Shown here: positions 12,736 through 18,699 of the stretch, piece by piece
Position numbering within the stretch: the stretch's first letter is position 1
Layout: every line of letters begins with the position of its first letter
DNA from: a virus
Strand: one strand, 5' to 3'
IMG/VR virus record: IMGVR_UViG_3300046010_006778
Coordinates: 1-37,838 of that record
DNA length: 37,838 nucleotides
Program-made: the position numbers and the translations under genes
The notes under the pieces: model-generated
Databases searched by the model: none
The model's input: only the letters and a program-made list of their open reading frames with translations
What the model was told of the DNA's origin: nothing

Positions 12736-12867
12736 CACGTGTAAAATTTCCGCACCTTTCAGATCGAAAACGATCTTTCACCCAGGCCCTCATATATACT
12801 CATATACTAAAACAAATGTAGGTCTCCCCCTATTCCATATACTTATAGGAAATTAAAATTAAATAAA

Positions 12868-13098
12868 ATGAAACAGATCAAAACCTTAACCTCTATGAGT
12901 GAAACGCTTGTTCTCCTATTGGAAGATCTAACCAACTTATTAAATGATATCGATAATGGTGATTTAGTAAGGGAAATCGAGAATAACGTTGTTTCTCCCA
13001 TGGAAGACGCTCAAGCCCAATTGGATATTATCTTAGATGATATTGATGATGGAGTGTATGATGAACATTCAGAAGAAGAATTTGAAGAGTGGGAATAA
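12868..13098 (+). CDS. Acidic helical protein (76 aa)
   Basis: No CTTCG promoter and no GTT before its ATG (AATAAAATG); the nearest promoter-like sequence is CATATATACTCATATAC at 12791-12807 at the end of island B. The product is one long amphipathic helix with Leu heptads (LVLLLEDLTNLLNDID) and a very acidic C-terminus (EHSEEEFEEWE), so a small coiled coil or DNA-mimic-like protein is possible. No family recognised. Confidence 0.7.
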   Translation: MKQIKTLTSMSETLVLLLEDLTNLLNDIDNGDLVREIENNVVSPMEDAQAQLDIILDDIDDGVYDEHSEEEFEEWE

Positions 13099-13165
13099 CC
13101 CTTTTGGAAAGTTTTTCCTAGAATGTAAAAATCTCTTTTAAAAAAGTTTTTTGGGAAGTCGAGCA

Positions 13166-13235
13166 TATATACTACTTAAACTAATAAATTAGTTGAAGCT
13201 GTTAATCCCTAGCCTAAAGTTAGGGATTATTTGGC
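13166..13235 (+). ncRNA. Candidate small RNA with terminator
   Basis: After a promoter-like CATATATACTAC (13165-13176) come an inverted repeat AACTAAT-AA-ATTAGTT (about 13178-13193) and the hairpin AATCCCTA/TAGGGATT, with no frame of meaningful length. This would give a transcript of about 60 nt. The promoter call is weak, and a leader function is also possible. Confidence 0.35.
13204..13228 (+). terminator. Hairpin terminator
   Basis: AATCCCTA (13204-13211) pairs with TAGGGATT (13221-13228) around a 9-nt loop; a T-rich stretch follows at a distance. It lies just before promoter P24. Confidence 0.65.
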
Positions 13236-13259
13236 TTCCTAACCTTTTCTTCGTATGTT
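13231..13259 (+). promoter_or_regulatory. Early-type promoter P24, variant CTTCGTATGTT
   Basis: TTGG at 13231-13234, spacer 20, box CTTCGTATGTT with TATGTT at 13254-13259. The GTTATG start at 13294 is 34 nt downstream. Last copy of the series; it probably drives the genes up to 15239. Confidence 0.75.
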
Positions 13260-13293
13260 AATTATTATGAGAAAATTATATTATAAATTAGTT

Positions 13294-13455
13294 ATGTTCA
13301 TAGGTTATACAATCATAATTCATGATCACTACAACCCAGAAACATTTGAATTAGAAAAGAAATATGCCTATATAGGGATTTATAAGTACCTAGGTAATTT
13401 TAAACACGACGGAAGTTTAAAGATGATTAGAGTTTGGGAAATTAAAATAAGATAG
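13294..13455 (+). CDS. Unknown small protein (53 aa)
   Basis: The frame is open from ATGs at 13255 and 13267, but the first is part of the promoter box and the second would lie at the expected transcription start. The ATG at 13294 has the GTTATG context and the normal distance to P24, so I choose it. Product is beta-rich and basic: MFIGYTIIIHDHYNPETFEL, then YAYIGIYKYLGNFKHDGS. No family recognised. The stop is 2 nt before the next GTTATG. Confidence 0.65.
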   Translation: MFIGYTIIIHDHYNPETFELEKKYAYIGIYKYLGNFKHDGSLKMIRVWEIKIR

Positions 13456-13457
13456 TT

Positions 13458-13679
13458 ATGTAGCAAACAGCAGTAGAATGGTTAGTGAATGAAATTATGA
13501 CTAAGCATGATAAATCATTTCTTGAATTTTATGGTTCAGAAGTTACACAAGCCAAAGAAATGGAAAAGCAACAGATTATTGATGCACATGGTAATCAACA
13601 AAAAAAATCAGGTGGTGTTTCTAATTACACTTATATTTTAACAGGTGAAAAATACTATAACGAGACTTTTAATAAATAA
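13458..13679 (+). pseudogene. MKQTAVEW-type phage protein with TAG as second codon
   Basis: A GTTATG start at 13458 is followed at once by TAG and then, in the same frame, by QTAVEWLVNEI and the rest of the protein to 13679. From memory this family begins M-K-Q-T-A-V-E-W-L and contains the AKEMEKQQIIDA and YYNETF motifs; both motifs are present here (about 35-47 and near the C-terminus). So the gene is intact except for a stop at codon 2. Translation may restart at GTG 13485 (64 aa) or ATG 13497, the TAG may be read through, or the gene may be inactive. The family's function is unknown. Neighbours on both sides are closely spaced, with the next GTTATG 3 nt downstream. Confidence 0.7.
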
Positions 13680-13682
13680 GTT

Positions 13683-13883
13683 ATGATAAAAGTAAGATTA
13701 ATACTAATGTTTCAAGGAAGGGTAGAACACGACATTGAAACCGAAATGATAAGACCTAGATTAAAAGAAACAATTACTCTACATGAACGTGGAGGACATT
13801 ATAAAATAAAGTTTATCCAACATATGTTTAATGATAAAGGAGAATTTGAATCTCTAATGGTAACAGGAATAAAAAAAGTATAA
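13683..13883 (+). CDS. Unknown small basic protein (66 aa)
   Basis: GTTATG start 3 nt after the previous gene; its TAA overlaps the next ATG. Beta-rich, basic (RLILMFQGRVEHDIETEMI; GGHYKIKFIQHMF), consistent with a small barrel. Not recognised. Confidence 0.7.
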   Translation: MIKVRLILMFQGRVEHDIETEMIRPRLKETITLHERGGHYKIKFIQHMFNDKGEFESLMVTGIKKV

Positions 13884-14122
13884 TGAATATTAAAGAACTA
13901 ATAGAGACTCTTTCCACATTAGATTCTGAACTAAGAGTTGTAACTCGTGGTTACGAAGGAGGCTATGACGATATAGAATGGCCTGTAGGTAAAGATTCTC
14001 CTAATGTTATTGATTTGGCACTTCATGTTAATCCAGCATGGTATTATGGTAACCATGAAATGGTAAGTGAAGATCATCAGTATGGAACTAACGTTGAAGT
14101 AGTTAAAGCAATTGTATTATAA
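13883..14122 (+). CDS. Small conserved phage protein, MNIKELI-type (79 aa)
   Basis: Start coupled to the previous stop (TAATG). The N-terminus MNIKELIETLSTLDSELRVV parallels the gene at 12044, then RGYEGGYDDIEW and a loop with HVNPAWYYGNHEMVSEDHQY. This looks like a member of a broad family of small phage proteins of about 80-110 aa with helix, strand, GGYDDI and C-terminal VVKAIVL strand. Function unknown. Confidence 0.75.
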   Translation: MNIKELIETLSTLDSELRVVTRGYEGGYDDIEWPVGKDSPNVIDLALHVNPAWYYGNHEMVSEDHQYGTNVEVVKAIVL

Positions 14123-14133
14123 AATTTCTCCTA

Positions 14134-14763
14134 ATGTCTAAAATAATCCAATATACACAGGCTAAAGAAATGGAAATTAACGGCGATCTAATTATCTATG
14201 ATACAGATCGAGTAGTTACTCCTTTAAACCAAAATTCCAATTCTTCTTTATGGAAAGAAAATTTCCAAAAATTAAAACAAAAATTTAAAAAGGTTCCTCT
14301 TCACAAACTAATAGAATTTCTTGATTTCGATTATGTTATAGAATATAAACATCAAGAACAAGGAGATACTCCTACTACTATCTGGTCTTACTCATATGGT
14401 AAAACTCCTAGTAGTGCTTATGTATTAGAAAAATCTTTTAATAAAGGTAAATATGTGTACATACTTACTAATGAGGCATATCCAAATATATGTAAAATAG
14501 GAAAAGCAATTCAACCTACTTACCGTGTAACTAAAGTTAACGGGTCAGGAACAGTCTCTGAATGGCAACTGCGTTGGGCTTTACCTGTGTCTGATGATTA
14601 TAAAGTGGAGAGTGTAGTACATAAAACTTTAGAGCATCTACGTATGAATTCGTTTCAAGGATCATCTAGGGAATTTTTCTCTATTTCCTTAAACGAGGCT
14701 ATTAAAGTTATTGAGGATTTAGGACAAGAATTTAAAACAGATAAAGGGGTTTATTATGAGTAG
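14134..14763 (+). CDS. T5orf172-domain (GIY-YIG superfamily) protein (209 aa)
   Basis: Residues about 105-195 form a T5orf172/MUG113-type domain of the GIY-YIG nuclease superfamily: YVYILTN at 107-113, CKIGKA at 120-125 with the following Arg131, VHKTLEHLR near 162-170 and REFF at 179-182. The N-terminal 100 residues are a separate basic region (LWKENFQKLKQKFKKVP). The family is common in phages, often as putative nucleases, but activity and target are not known for this protein. No GTTATG start; it probably shares a message with the genes in front. It overlaps the next gene by 8 nt. Confidence 0.8.
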   Translation: MSKIIQYTQAKEMEINGDLIIYDTDRVVTPLNQNSNSSLWKENFQKLKQKFKKVPLHKLIEFLDFDYVIEYKHQEQGDTPTTIWSYSYGKTPSSAYVLEKSFNKGKYVYILTNEAYPNICKIGKAIQPTYRVTKVNGSGTVSEWQLRWALPVSDDYKVESVVHKTLEHLRMNSFQGSSREFFSISLNEAIKVIEDLGQEFKTDKGVYYE

Positions 14764-14959
14764 TGTGATTTTGTTGTATATATGGATTTGTGTTAAGGCG
14801 TATTTACAAGTGGGGTTGTTTATGTCCTCTATAATTTTAATAATGACAATTGTAAATGATACTGTAGATCGAACATGGTTTAGGGATTTTCTCTTTACTC
14901 TTTTCCTTCATCCTATAGTAGTTTATTACCTTATAAAAGAATTAACTGATGGAGAATAA
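14756..14959 (+). CDS. Small membrane protein, two segments (67 aa)
   Basis: Starts inside the end of the previous gene. Hydrophobic segments at about 3-34 (VILLYIWICVKAYL and GLFMSSIILIMTIV) and 44-59 (FLFTLFLHPIVVYYLI) suggest two membrane passes. It overlaps the next gene by 11 nt. Holin-like topology is possible, but no neighbour with lysis function is visible, so I leave it unassigned. Confidence 0.65.
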   Translation: MSSVILLYIWICVKAYLQVGLFMSSIILIMTIVNDTVDRTWFRDFLFTLFLHPIVVYYLIKELTDGE

Positions 14960-15239
14960 TTTAGATAAACAATTAGTTCCGTATATGGAACATGTTATTG
15001 GGCAAACTTTGAATATGGTTGAATCTATATCTAAAGAGAAAGGTTTTAATAAAAAAGAAATGGGGAAATTAATTTCTGAATTGAATAATGAATTTGGAGA
15101 TTATCTTACATTACTATCTCCGCAAATCCAGGGCAGAATAATGGAGATTAACCACTATATGTTAAATGATGATAAGGTATATGAAGAGTCAAATGACCAA
15201 CCTAATATCCAACCTTTTGAGGATAATGCAAAAGAATAA
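14949..15239 (+). CDS. Unknown acidic helical protein (96 aa)
   Basis: Start overlaps the end of the membrane-protein gene, suggesting coupling. All-helical in the first 75 residues (EHVIGQTLNMVESISKEKGF; MGKLISELNNEFGDYLTLL), acidic Asn/Asp/Glu-rich tail. No family recognised. Antisense frames across its end (15155-15509) are shadows. Confidence 0.7.
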   Translation: MENNLDKQLVPYMEHVIGQTLNMVESISKEKGFNKKEMGKLISELNNEFGDYLTLLSPQIQGRIMEINHYMLNDDKVYEESNDQPNIQPFEDNAKE

Positions 15240-15268
15240 AAGACTTTTAAAGACTTCTGCAAAAAGGC

Positions 15269-15299
15269 TTGGCTTGCAGGAAAACATTTCGTATTTTTG
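15269..15299 (+). promoter_or_regulatory. Host-consensus-like promoter
   Basis: TTG at 15269-15271, 20-nt spacer, TATTTTTG at 15292-15299, matching the Bacteroidota TTG / TAnnTTTG pattern better than the CTTCGTATATT copies. It shares TTCGTAT with them. It lies 28 nt before the glutaredoxin start. Confidence 0.65.
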
Positions 15300-15326
15300 G
15301 AGTACGGGAAAAGAAAATGAACAAAG

Positions 15327-15629
15327 ATGAGAGATAAAGAGATAATAGCGTTCACGATAGAGGGATGTAGGTACTGTGAGGAATTGGAGGGTAAATTGGA
15401 TAATGAAGAGATAAAGTACAGGAATATAGATGTAAGTAGGAATAGTGAGATAGGGGATATGATTGAGGATACTTATAAATGTACTAAATATCCAATGGTA
15501 ATACTTCATAGTTCTGATCGTTCTATAGTTTGGTTATCTGAAACAGAATTATTAACTTCAATTAACATTAGAATTTATAATAATATTAATCAAATAATAA
15601 CAGAAATAAAAAATGAATTTAACAGCTGA
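15327..15629 (+). CDS. Glutaredoxin-like protein (100 aa)
   Basis: Thioredoxin-fold oxidoreductase: the redox pair CRYC at 14-17 follows the first strand (IIAFTIEGC), and the cis-proline is in KYPMV at 54-58. It lacks an obvious GGxxD motif of classical glutaredoxins; the C-terminal 30 residues are helical and polar. Phage enzymes of this type usually reduce ribonucleotide reductase or other phage proteins, but no reductase lies in this window. It starts 28 nt after the host-like promoter, behind a 6-codon frame (15317-15337) that overlaps its start. The end overlaps the HD gene by 17 nt. Confidence 0.8.
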   Translation: MRDKEIIAFTIEGCRYCEELEGKLDNEEIKYRNIDVSRNSEIGDMIEDTYKCTKYPMVILHSSDRSIVWLSETELLTSINIRIYNNINQIITEIKNEFNS

Positions 15630-16368
15630 AAAAATAAATGATAATTGGGGTACTCTAATATCTAGAATAGATACTTATATTACTGAGCCAAGATGTACTC
15701 AATTAAAAGAATTTTATGAGAAATATCAAGAACGTATTGCTTTAATGCCTGCTTCATATAAAAAAGAATATCATAATGCTTTTCCTGGAGGATATGTTGA
15801 TCATGTTATAAGAGTTATAGATGGTGCTCTTAAATTAAATGAGGTATGGAATGAAATGGGAGTAGATCAAGGTACTTATACTACTGAAGAATTAGTATTT
15901 TCAGCTTTAAATCATGACTTAGGTAAAATAGGAGATGAAAATCATGAATCATATATCCCTCAGACTGACCAATGGAGAAAAGATAAACTAGGAGAGGATT
16001 ATATGTTTAATGATGCTTTAGCATTTGCCTCAGTTCCAGATCGTTCTTTATTTTTACTTCAACAAAATAGTATTCCTTATACTTTTAATGAAATGGTAGC
16101 AATTCAGATACATGATGGTATTTATGATGAGGGAAATAAAAAGTATTTAGCTACATTTAATCCAGGACAAAAACCTAGAACATCTTTACCTTACATCTTA
16201 CATCAGGCTGATTTAATGGCTTCACGTATTGAGTTTGAAAGAGAATGGTTACCTAAATTTAGAGGTGAAAAGAAAGTAGAAGTTAAAGCGTCTAAACCCA
16301 CAATAAAACAACAGCCTAAATTGTCTAACGCAAGCGCACCGTTTGCAAATTTATTAAATAACATATAA
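15613..16368 (+). CDS. HD-domain phosphohydrolase (251 aa)
   Basis: Metal-dependent phosphohydrolase of the HD superfamily. Visible residues: His64 in GGYVDHVIRV, His101-Asp102 in NHDLGKIG, His167-Asp168 in IQIHDGIYD, and Asp200 in LHQADLMASRIE, which fits the H...HD...H...D pattern. The substrate could be a nucleotide or a cyclic or linear nucleotide signal; the sequence does not tell. Residues 215-251 are a Lys/Pro/Ser-rich tail ending in FANLLNNI. Such genes are common in T4-like phages of various hosts. It overlaps the glutaredoxin gene and is followed by a membrane-anchored protein 1 nt later. Confidence 0.85.
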   Translation: MNLTAEKINDNWGTLISRIDTYITEPRCTQLKEFYEKYQERIALMPASYKKEYHNAFPGGYVDHVIRVIDGALKLNEVWNEMGVDQGTYTTEELVFSALNHDLGKIGDENHESYIPQTDQWRKDKLGEDYMFNDALAFASVPDRSLFLLQQNSIPYTFNEMVAIQIHDGIYDEGNKKYLATFNPGQKPRTSLPYILHQADLMASRIEFEREWLPKFRGEKKVEVKASKPTIKQQPKLSNASAPFANLLNNI

Positions 16369-16369
16369 T

Positions 16370-16648
16370 ATGATATTAATTTATATTAATATTGGAGTAA
16401 TTGTTCTAGGAGTTATAGGATACATTATTTGGAATTTACTTAGAAAAGTAGAAAAACTAGAAAATACTATAAACGTACAAGAAAAATACATTCTTGATTT
16501 TTATGATCTAGTAAAGACTTCAGAAGATAAAATTAAAGAAATTGACTCTAAACAATTATTTCAATCAGATGATGAAGTAGGTTTTTTCTTTACTAATTTA
16601 AAAACAATCCAAGAAGCACTTTCGGATTATATCAAATTTATCAAATAA
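16370..16648 (+). CDS. Membrane-anchored coiled-coil protein (92 aa)
   Basis: Residues 2-24 (ILIYINIGVIVLGVIGYIIW) form a single N-terminal membrane segment, followed by a positive LLRKVEK and a helix with coiled-coil character (KLENTINVQEKYILDFYDLV), then a polar C-terminus. It sits directly between the HD hydrolase and the sigma candidate with 1 nt on each side. No family recognised; membrane anchoring is inferred. Confidence 0.7.
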   Translation: MILIYINIGVIVLGVIGYIIWNLLRKVEKLENTINVQEKYILDFYDLVKTSEDKIKEIDSKQLFQSDDEVGFFFTNLKTIQEALSDYIKFIK

Positions 16649-16649
16649 T

Positions 16650-17450
16650 ATGGAGGTATTAAATTCCGAAATTAAAATACTTCATGTTCCACAAGAAGAA
16701 ACAGAAGTTCAATATACTAAAAAAGGAACAGTTAGAAAGAGAAAACCTAAAGAAAAAAAGCAATACTTTACTCAAGATACAGAAGATGCTATTGTAGAAT
16801 ATTTAACTACAACAGATCAACATACTCGAAATAAGATTTATAATGAACGTATTAAATATGCTTTTCATAAATTAACTGAAAATATAATTCATACTTTTAA
16901 ATTTTATTATACTGAAGTAGAAACAATAGCTGAATTACAACATGAAGTGACAGCATTTTTACTTGAAAAACTTCATTTATATAACCAGTCAAAAGGTAAA
17001 GCTTATTCTTATTTTGGTACTATTGCTAAACGTTATTTAATTCTTTATAATAATAAAAATTATGAGAAATTAAAAGGCAAAGCAGAAGTAGCTGATATAG
17101 ATGAAGATAGAACTATTGTTTCTAATATAGTAAATGATTCTGAAAGCATAGATGATCCATTAATGGGTGAAAATTATTTTATAGATAAATTTATCCAATA
17201 TATGGACCTTTACTTATTCAGAGTATTTCCAGAGATTGAAGATGCTAAAACAGCCGATGCTATTATGCAACTTTTTAAACATAGAGAAAGTTTAGATATT
17301 TTTAATAAGAAAGGAATTTACATTTATATTAGAGAACAAACAGATCAAGATACTCCTCAAATAACTAAAATAATAAAAAGGTTAGAGAAAGTTTATAAAC
17401 GTTTACATTACCAATATCTAGATTATGGGTATGTTAGCTTGAATTATTAA
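16650..17450 (+). CDS. Candidate late-transcription sigma factor, gp55-like (266 aa)
   Basis: The segment at about 60-140, with RIKYAFHKLTENIIHTFKFY, a helix with ELQHEVTAFLLEKLHLYN, and SKGKAYSYFGTIAKRYLI, resembles sigma region 2 as in T4 gp55, where KA-x-SYF-x-T-IA-R-x-I is typical. The N-terminus is a basic linker (KKGTVRKRKPKEKKQYF). The C-terminal part (QITKIIKRLEKVYKRL) is helical and could hold the remaining contacts. T4 gp55 directs RNA polymerase to late promoters; here the gene lies directly before the virion block and the ATATTTATA motif at 17467. Length is larger than T4 gp55 (185 aa). Assignment is by pattern, not by alignment. Confidence 0.7.
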   Translation: MEVLNSEIKILHVPQEETEVQYTKKGTVRKRKPKEKKQYFTQDTEDAIVEYLTTTDQHTRNKIYNERIKYAFHKLTENIIHTFKFYYTEVETIAELQHEVTAFLLEKLHLYNQSKGKAYSYFGTIAKRYLILYNNKNYEKLKGKAEVADIDEDRTIVSNIVNDSESIDDPLMGENYFIDKFIQYMDLYLFRVFPEIEDAKTADAIMQLFKHRESLDIFNKKGIYIYIREQTDQDTPQITKIIKRLEKVYKRLHYQYLDYGYVSLNY

Positions 17451-17466
17451 AAAATTTATAAGTCCT

Positions 17467-17475
17467 ATATTTATA
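17467..17475 (+). promoter_or_regulatory. Candidate late promoter motif ATATTTATA (L1)
   Basis: ATATTTATA 13 nt before the ATG at 17489, first of the virion block. Confidence 0.5.
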
Positions 17476-17488
17476 ACAAAAATATATT

Positions 17489-17854
17489 ATGGATTTTAAC
17501 AATGTAGTCTTATTTGGTAAAAAGACTTTTGCCGATTTATTAAAAGAGATACATACTAATTCCTCTACTAAAGAAAAGGAAATTAGAATAATGATAGAAC
17601 AATTAAAACCCTTTATCAATTCAGCTGGTGACGCAGTTATAATTGTTCCTCTTATTAAAGATTATTTAGATGTATCAGTTAAAAATGATGACTTACTAAT
17701 TAAAATGGCTGGTATTGTTCAAAGAGCATTAAATAATACTTCAAATGGAGAAGATTTAATGATTAGTGAGGATGAGAAACAAGCCTTATTAGAGACTATT
17801 AATCAATTAGATAAGCAAGTAGAAGAAATACCTGTAAGAAAATTAAATGAGTAG
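17489..17854 (+). CDS. Unknown protein at the head of the virion block (121 aa)
   Basis: First gene after the sigma candidate, behind late motif L1. Acidic and helical, no signal peptide; contains ISEDEKQALLETINQLDKQV. It overlaps the gp5-like gene by 8 nt, which fits a structural, chaperone or baseplate-assembly role, but nothing in the sequence identifies it. Confidence 0.7.
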   Translation: MDFNNVVLFGKKTFADLLKEIHTNSSTKEKEIRIMIEQLKPFINSAGDAVIIVPLIKDYLDVSVKNDDLLIKMAGIVQRALNNTSNGEDLMISEDEKQALLETINQLDKQVEEIPVRKLNE

Positions 17855-18698
17855 TTTATATCCTAGTTTACAAGGTAGTATATCAAACATAGCATCGAGT
17901 AAAGGAAATGGAGGTAAAAGTCTATTTTTCTTTGCTCGGGTTAATGATATTGTTTTGTCAACTGAGACTAAAACTACTAATTTTTTTAGAGAAGCAGGAG
18001 GATGGGCTGGATTAGGCTCAATTAAATTTACTCCTATAAATTCTAAACCTGATAATGATAAACCTGCTAACTTAATAGCTAAGCCTTTATTCAATAATAT
18101 TTCTAAATATCCTATTTTAGAAGAAATTGTTTTAATATTAAATGCTCCTTCATATGATTTAAATGAGCAACCCAATGCTAAAACATTTTATTATTTAACT
18201 ACAGTTGGTTTATGGAATAGTATTCATCATAATGCTTTTCCTGATATCCAGACATATAATGGTGGTAATTTAAATTTTGGTAATACATTTACTGAAAAAG
18301 AAAATATAAGAAGTTTATTACCTGAAGAAGGAGATGTAATATTTGAGGGAAGATGGGGTAATTCAATTCGTTTTTCTTCTACAACCAAGCAAAAAGCCAT
18401 AAACAATCCTTGGAGTTCACAAGGTGATGTTGGAATGCCTATTACTATTATTAGAAATGGACAATCTAATGTTGACATAAATCCGGATCCATGGGTTCCT
18501 GTTTATGAAGATCCTAATAATGATGGAACTTCAATCTACTTATGTGCGGGTCAAGAAATACCTTTAGATTACGCTTCTAAAAATTTACAATCATATAGTG
18601 TAACTCTAGGTTCAGCTTTTAATAGTTCATTACAAATTCCTGATCCTCCATTCCCTTCTCCTGATGTATCACCTAAACAAGCAGATAACTTAAACTAA
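17847..18698 (+). CDS. Baseplate hub OB-domain protein, gp5-like (283 aa)
   Basis: The segment EGDVIFEGRWGNSIRFSS (161-178) is the typical OB-fold signature of gp5-like hub proteins in T4-like cyanophages and related phages. The remaining parts are extended and Pro/Asn-rich, including the C-terminal PDPPFPSPDVSP tail. There is no lysozyme domain, unlike T4 gp5, and the beta-helical spike is a separate gene immediately behind. Expected location is the centre of the baseplate under the tail tube. Start overlaps the previous gene. Confidence 0.75.
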   Translation: MSSLYPSLQGSISNIASSKGNGGKSLFFFARVNDIVLSTETKTTNFFREAGGWAGLGSIKFTPINSKPDNDKPANLIAKPLFNNISKYPILEEIVLILNAPSYDLNEQPNAKTFYYLTTVGLWNSIHHNAFPDIQTYNGGNLNFGNTFTEKENIRSLLPEEGDVIFEGRWGNSIRFSSTTKQKAINNPWSSQGDVGMPITIIRNGQSNVDINPDPWVPVYEDPNNDGTSIYLCAGQEIPLDYASKNLQSYSVTLGSAFNSSLQIPDPPFPSPDVSPKQADNLN

Positions 18699-18699
18699 T

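Larger units (their letters stand above)
12631..12776 (+). ncRNA. GC-rich structured noncoding island B, candidate RNA
   Basis: The 272 nt between 12595 and 12868 contain a sharply GC-rich block (67 of 110 bases G or C at 12631-12740 by hand count) in an otherwise AT-rich genome. Helices seen: AGGG/CCCT (12633-12644); GGGCAT-GCACCA with TGGTGT-ATGCCC (12653-12664 and 12684-12698, 12 bp with a 3-nt bulge); ACACGT/ACGTGT (12699-12704, 12737-12742); AGATCG-AAAA-CGATCT (12761-12776), terminator-like. Two 10-base direct repeats lie inside. Short frames on both strands are Arg/Pro/Thr-rich and not protein-like. No CTTCG promoter lies in front. Confidence 0.55.

Noticed and set aside
12608-12821. 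Overlapping frames on both strands through island B (about 61-63 aa)
   Set aside because: Composition is Arg/Thr/Pro/Cys-rich from GC-rich repeats, with no start context, and the interval is better explained by structure.
286-13259. CRISPR-like array suggested by regularly recurring CTTCGTATATT
   Set aside because: Repeats are 140-1000 bases apart with genes between them and always at a fixed distance from start codons, which fits promoters.
13255-13293. ATG starts at 13255 and 13267 for the 53-aa gene
   Set aside because: The first lies inside the promoter box and the second at the expected transcription start; ATG 13294 has GTTATG and normal spacing.
13461-13463. General recoding of TAG as an amino acid
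   Set aside because: TAG ends at least eight other genes here at sensible places, and long structural genes contain no in-frame TAG, so only a local event is likely.
15155-15509. Minus-strand frames of 66 and 106 aa
   Set aside because: They overlap the glutaredoxin gene and the preceding + strand gene and have no start signals.
17467-17475. T4-type late promoter TATAAATA on the coding strand
   Set aside because: The exact T4 box is not seen before these genes on the + strand; only the reverse-complement-like ATATTTATA is, so I report it as a different motif.
17843-18478. Minus-strand frames of 110 and 83 aa opposite the hub gene
   Set aside because: Shadows of the gp5-like gene, which has a recognised motif.
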